Source of the DNA: Mucilaginibacter sp. SJ
Lineage (GTDB): Bacteria; Bacteroidota; Bacteroidia; Sphingobacteriales; Sphingobacteriaceae
Direction: 5' to 3'
DNA length: 64,000 nucleotides
Assembly (NCBI RefSeq): GCF_028993635.1
Contig: NZ_CP118631.1
Location: 248,001-312,000 of the forward strand
The notes under the pieces are model-generated. The model was given only the letters and a program-made list of their open reading frames with translations. It had not been told where the DNA came from and ran no database searches. The position numbers were made by a program, and so were the translations under genes. Shown piece after piece: positions 61,454 through 64,000 of this stretch (position 1 is the first letter of the stretch; each line of letters starts with the position of its first letter).

Positions 61454-64000
61454 TTAGTTATCTAATAACCTGCGCAGATCGCCCGTGCTGATCTCCTGTA
61501 CCGGCTGGAATGTATTCCCGGCCGCATAATGTAACAAGCTGTATCGGAGCTGCCTTGCCGCTGCCCGTTCCGTTAATTGACTATGAAGATCCATTGTGCA
61601 AAGAATTAAGCTCCCGGAACCAACCTTGAATTCAACCAGCGTTGCCAGGTTACGGTTCCTGAAAAAGTTATCGATCACCCGGACTATAGGCGTTGCAGGA
61701 GCTCCCAATTTATCGAGTAGGAGCGACCGGGAACGGGTCACCAGGTCCCACCATTGCCAATCCGTATAAAAGTCAGTAGGGAAATCAGCCAGCGCGTTAC
61801 TTTTCTTGTCGATGAGCAGGCCCATACTGCCTGGTTGATCGGGGAAGTGGACCGGGCTCCAGAAAACAGGAGCGAAACGGCCGTCGATACCTTTAACGTT
61901 GGCAGTATCCGGATTAAGCAACACTTTTCGCCCCGCTTGCAGATAACTAAGGGCACTGTCGATGGATGTAGTAAAGATCACGTTACTAAAAGATTCCGGC
62001 TTTTTATCTGGGTAAACCCAAATTTTCCAGTGATTAGTATAACCGGTATTGGCTATGCTTACAGTGATCAGTAATTCACAAGCCCGGTCGATTTTGCTGA
62101 GATCTATTGAGAAACTTCCCGCAGAAGCGTTGCCAATAGCGATAAGCTGCCGGCCAAGCGAACCATGAAAATTAAACTGTTTATCCGTTGAAGCCGCTGA
62201 CCAAAGCACTTCTCCGTTGATTTTACCATCACTGTAATTAGCGATTTCGGCAGTGGCATTAAAATGCTCATTATTGCTGTAAGCCGCTTTTTCAAAACGG
62301 ATCAATGGCACCACTGGGCCACAGAATTTGCTAAAATCAGCCGGCGAAATCAGTCCTTTACTATCCCAGAAAGCATTTAAAATCCCAACGAGTGCTGTTC
62401 CCTGCCCCGGAAAATCATGAAGGTCAAGCAATTGAAACCCGCCAACACCCTGGGTTTTCAACGCGCGTTCAATTTCTTCTTTGTAAAGCTGAACGGCCAG
62501 TGTTCCGCTGGCTTTAAGGTAATCGGGAGCCAATCCAAGTATCCCTTTTTCGCGGAGGTTGTTCCGTACTGCCTCAAAGTTAGCTGGCCGCAAAACCCCG
62601 GTATATTTTTTTATTTCTTCAAGATCCGGATAAACGGAATACTGGCCCACCTCGTGAATAATAAGGGGAACTGTTGTCCCTTCCAGCGCTTTACTGTAAT
62701 CTGTCTTAAAATCGGGCGGGTTGGTGTTAAAAATACCCTGTCCCCGTACCCATCCTTTTTCCGTGTACTGGGTAATAAAATAATCATCGGCAGGCTCCGG
62801 ATTTTTGCCATGCCCTTTTTGAAAACTGAAGGTGGTTGTGGTGTATAAATGCCGGTTGTCTTCCTGCTTTAACTTACGCACCAGCTTCTCCAGCCATCCA
62901 AAATCGCCCTCCAGCTCATTACCCATGCTCCAAAAACAAAATGAAGGGTGGTTGCCATAATTCCGGATGATATTTTCGGCTTCCTGTTCCAGGTAAGTTA
63001 ATGTTTTGGGGTCTTTTCCCACGGTTAGCGCCCATAGTGGCAGCTCAACATGCAGGTAAAAACCCAGCGAGTCGGCTACCTGAAATGCTGCTTCGGGCGG
63101 GCACCATGAATGAAAGCGAAGATGGTTCAGCCCGTAAGCTTTAGCGGTCTTAAACACTTTCAGCCAGCCGGCTGCATTCATTGGTGGATGGCCTTCCAGC
63201 GGAAAAATATTGCATTCAAGCGTACCGCGCAGAAAAAGCGGACGACCATTGATACGAAGCTCGTTCCCGGTCGCGTTAATATCCCTGAAGCCAAAACTTT
63301 GAGTCCTGGCATCCAAAACTCGTCCCTTGCTGTCAATTACTTCCGTGCGAAGGCTGTATAGGCGCGGATGAAATTCGTCCCATGATTGCACCTCCGGAAC
63401 CTGGAGGTTAATTTCCTGCTGATCATGCTGAATAACGGTTGGGCTGGTTTGTTTAACGACCTTTTTTCCGGAAAGGAGGGAAGCCCGCAGATAAGTATCG
63501 CCACGATGGGAACCGCCCAGGCTGATAGCTGCCTTTACGCTGTGATTGGCCAGCGAGGAGTATACCTGTACCTGGTTAATAACTTGTTTGCCTATGTCGA
63601 TCAGCTGCATCTTTCCGATAACGCCGTTCCAAATGATCTGTGTACCGTCGGTGTAGGCATGGGCAAAGTCATTTACACTGATATCATGCTGCTTGCGATT
63701 ATCTACGCGAATGGTGATCACATGTTTACCTGCTGCCAGAGGGCCTAATTTGAAAACTTGTGGTGCAATCAGGCTTTCCTGTGTGCCGGCTGGTTTGCCA
63801 TCTATCCAGCAATCGGTTTTCCAGATCACCCGTTCAAGCGACAGCAGGACGTTGGCCATCCGGCTGGTTAGATTTATGCTGCGCTGGTACCAAACGGCAC
63901 CGGTGTACCTGTGTTTTCTGGACAGATGCAGCATGATGTCCTTGCTCAGCACAGTTGTATCCACCTTTACAGGCGCCCCGATACCGGCGTCATCTAAGGT
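61454..64000 (-). CDS. Glycoside hydrolase family 2 protein (5' end beyond window)
   Basis: 848 residues are visible and the frame stays open to the right edge, so the true start lies outside. An N-terminal sugar-binding domain is present (TLDDAGIG at the edge and RHRYTGAVWYQRSINL-like text: KHRYTGAVWYQRS), then an Ig-like domain, then the TIM barrel. Catalytic acid/base Glu lies in FWSMGNELEGD and the nucleophile Glu in PLIIHEVGQYS, each as in GH2 beta-galactosidases or beta-glucuronidases. The C-terminal ~250 residues are beta-rich and resemble a further jellyroll domain. Substrate specificity cannot be assigned. Its place opposite an outer-membrane receptor could mean a small glycan locus continuing to the right. 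Confidence 0.88.
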   Translation of the reverse strand, partial: TLDDAGIGAPVKVDTTVLSKDIMLHLSRKHRYTGAVWYQRSINLTSRMANVLLSLERVIWKTDCWIDGKPAGTQESLIAPQVFKLGPLAAGKHVITIRVDNRKQHDISVNDFAHAYTDGTQIIWNGVIGKMQLIDIGKQVINQVQVYSSLANHSVKAAISLGGSHRGDTYLRASLLSGKKVVKQTSPTVIQHDQQEINLQVPEVQSWDEFHPRLYSLRTEVIDSKGRVLDARTQSFGFRDINATGNELRINGRPLFLRGTLECNIFPLEGHPPMNAAGWLKVFKTAKAYGLNHLRFHSWCPPEAAFQVADSLGFYLHVELPLWALTVGKDPKTLTYLEQEAENIIRNYGNHPSFCFWSMGNELEGDFGWLEKLVRKLKQEDNRHLYTTTTFSFQKGHGKNPEPADDYFITQYTEKGWVRGQGIFNTNPPDFKTDYSKALEGTTVPLIIHEVGQYSVYPDLEEIKKYTGVLRPANFEAVRNNLREKGILGLAPDYLKASGTLAVQLYKEEIERALKTQGVGGFQLLDLHDFPGQGTALVGILNAFWDSKGLISPADFSKFCGPVVPLIRFEKAAYSNNEHFNATAEIANYSDGKINGEVLWSAASTDKQFNFHGSLGRQLIAIGNASAGSFSIDLSKIDRACELLITVSIANTGYTNHWKIWVYPDKKPESFSNVIFTTSIDSALSYLQAGRKVLLNPDTANVKGIDGRFAPVFWSPVHFPDQPGSMGLLIDKKSNALADFPTDFYTDWQWWDLVTRSRSLLLDKLGAPATPIVRVIDNFFRNRNLATLVEFKVGSGSLILCTMDLHSQLTERAAARQLRYSLLHYAAGNTFQPVQEISTGDLRRLLDN

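Noticed and set aside
1..64000. tRNA or rRNA genes
   Set aside because: No cloverleaf-like or rRNA-like sequence was noticed on reading; a covariance-model search would be needed for certainty.

Overview
The window looks like a chromosomal segment of a Sphingobacteriaceae member (Bacteroidota), most like Mucilaginibacter or Pedobacter. This rests on gene content, not on a search: SusC/SusD pairs, HYC_CC_PP and DUF3347 copper-associated proteins, HmuY hemophores, LytS/LytTR regulation, an ImuA-ImuB-DnaE2 cassette and A-rich regions before start codons. No rRNA, tRNA, CRISPR array or intact insertion sequence was seen.

Region 1 (1-5.1 kb) is a copper-handling block: a CPH-type P1B-ATPase cut by the window edge exactly at its DKTGTL motif, a multicopper oxidase fused to a beta-barrel-like tail, a DUF3347 protein, an HYC_CC_PP protein and a divergent secreted repeat protein. 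Region 2 (5.15-6.3 kb) is an AT-rich stretch without a recognised gene. It carries a candidate promoter, a 16-codon mini-ORF, hairpins and five copies of a 9-bp word. Region 3 (6.3-24.3 kb) is one long co-directional operon of eleven genes: two SusC/SusD pairs, two fasciclin proteins and DUF5007, DUF5008, DUF4983, DUF1735-PA14 and PKD-discoidin surface lipoproteins. It has no recognisable active enzyme and no regulator. Region 4 (24.4-30.4 kb) returns to metal efflux: a CusB-like lipoprotein adaptor and a single polypeptide joining the CusA RND pump to a TolC-type channel.

Region 5 (30.5-44.9 kb) is a heme-acquisition island. hmuY-hmuT-hmuU-hmuV-hmuS runs leftward. A TonB-dependent receptor, three further HmuY-type proteins, two surface lipoproteins with Ig/IPT-like folds, an S41 peptidase, a heme oxygenase and an AraC regulator run rightward. 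The divergent intergenic region carries a repeated TTAGACT-containing box close to each start codon. The genes fit a path of heme capture at the surface, TonB-driven import, ABC transport and ring opening in the cytoplasm.

Region 6 (45-48.6 kb) has two CPBP membrane proteins followed by a LytS/LytTR two-component pair. Region 7 (48.9-55.9 kb) is a DNA-damage block: imuA-imuB-dnaE2 diverging from a small unknown gene plus alkB, with a perfect palindrome in the shared promoter. Region 8 (56-64 kb) holds a MacB/FtsX-type permease, a possible insertion-sequence relic, an outer-membrane beta-barrel receptor and a GH2 enzyme cut by the right edge.

The observations most worth following are the enzyme-poor dual-SusCD operon with a probable pseudo-phosphatase, the RND-TolC fusion with a signal-peptide-like segment at the junction, the multi-HmuY heme island with its shared box, and the palindromic operator of the mutasome cassette.
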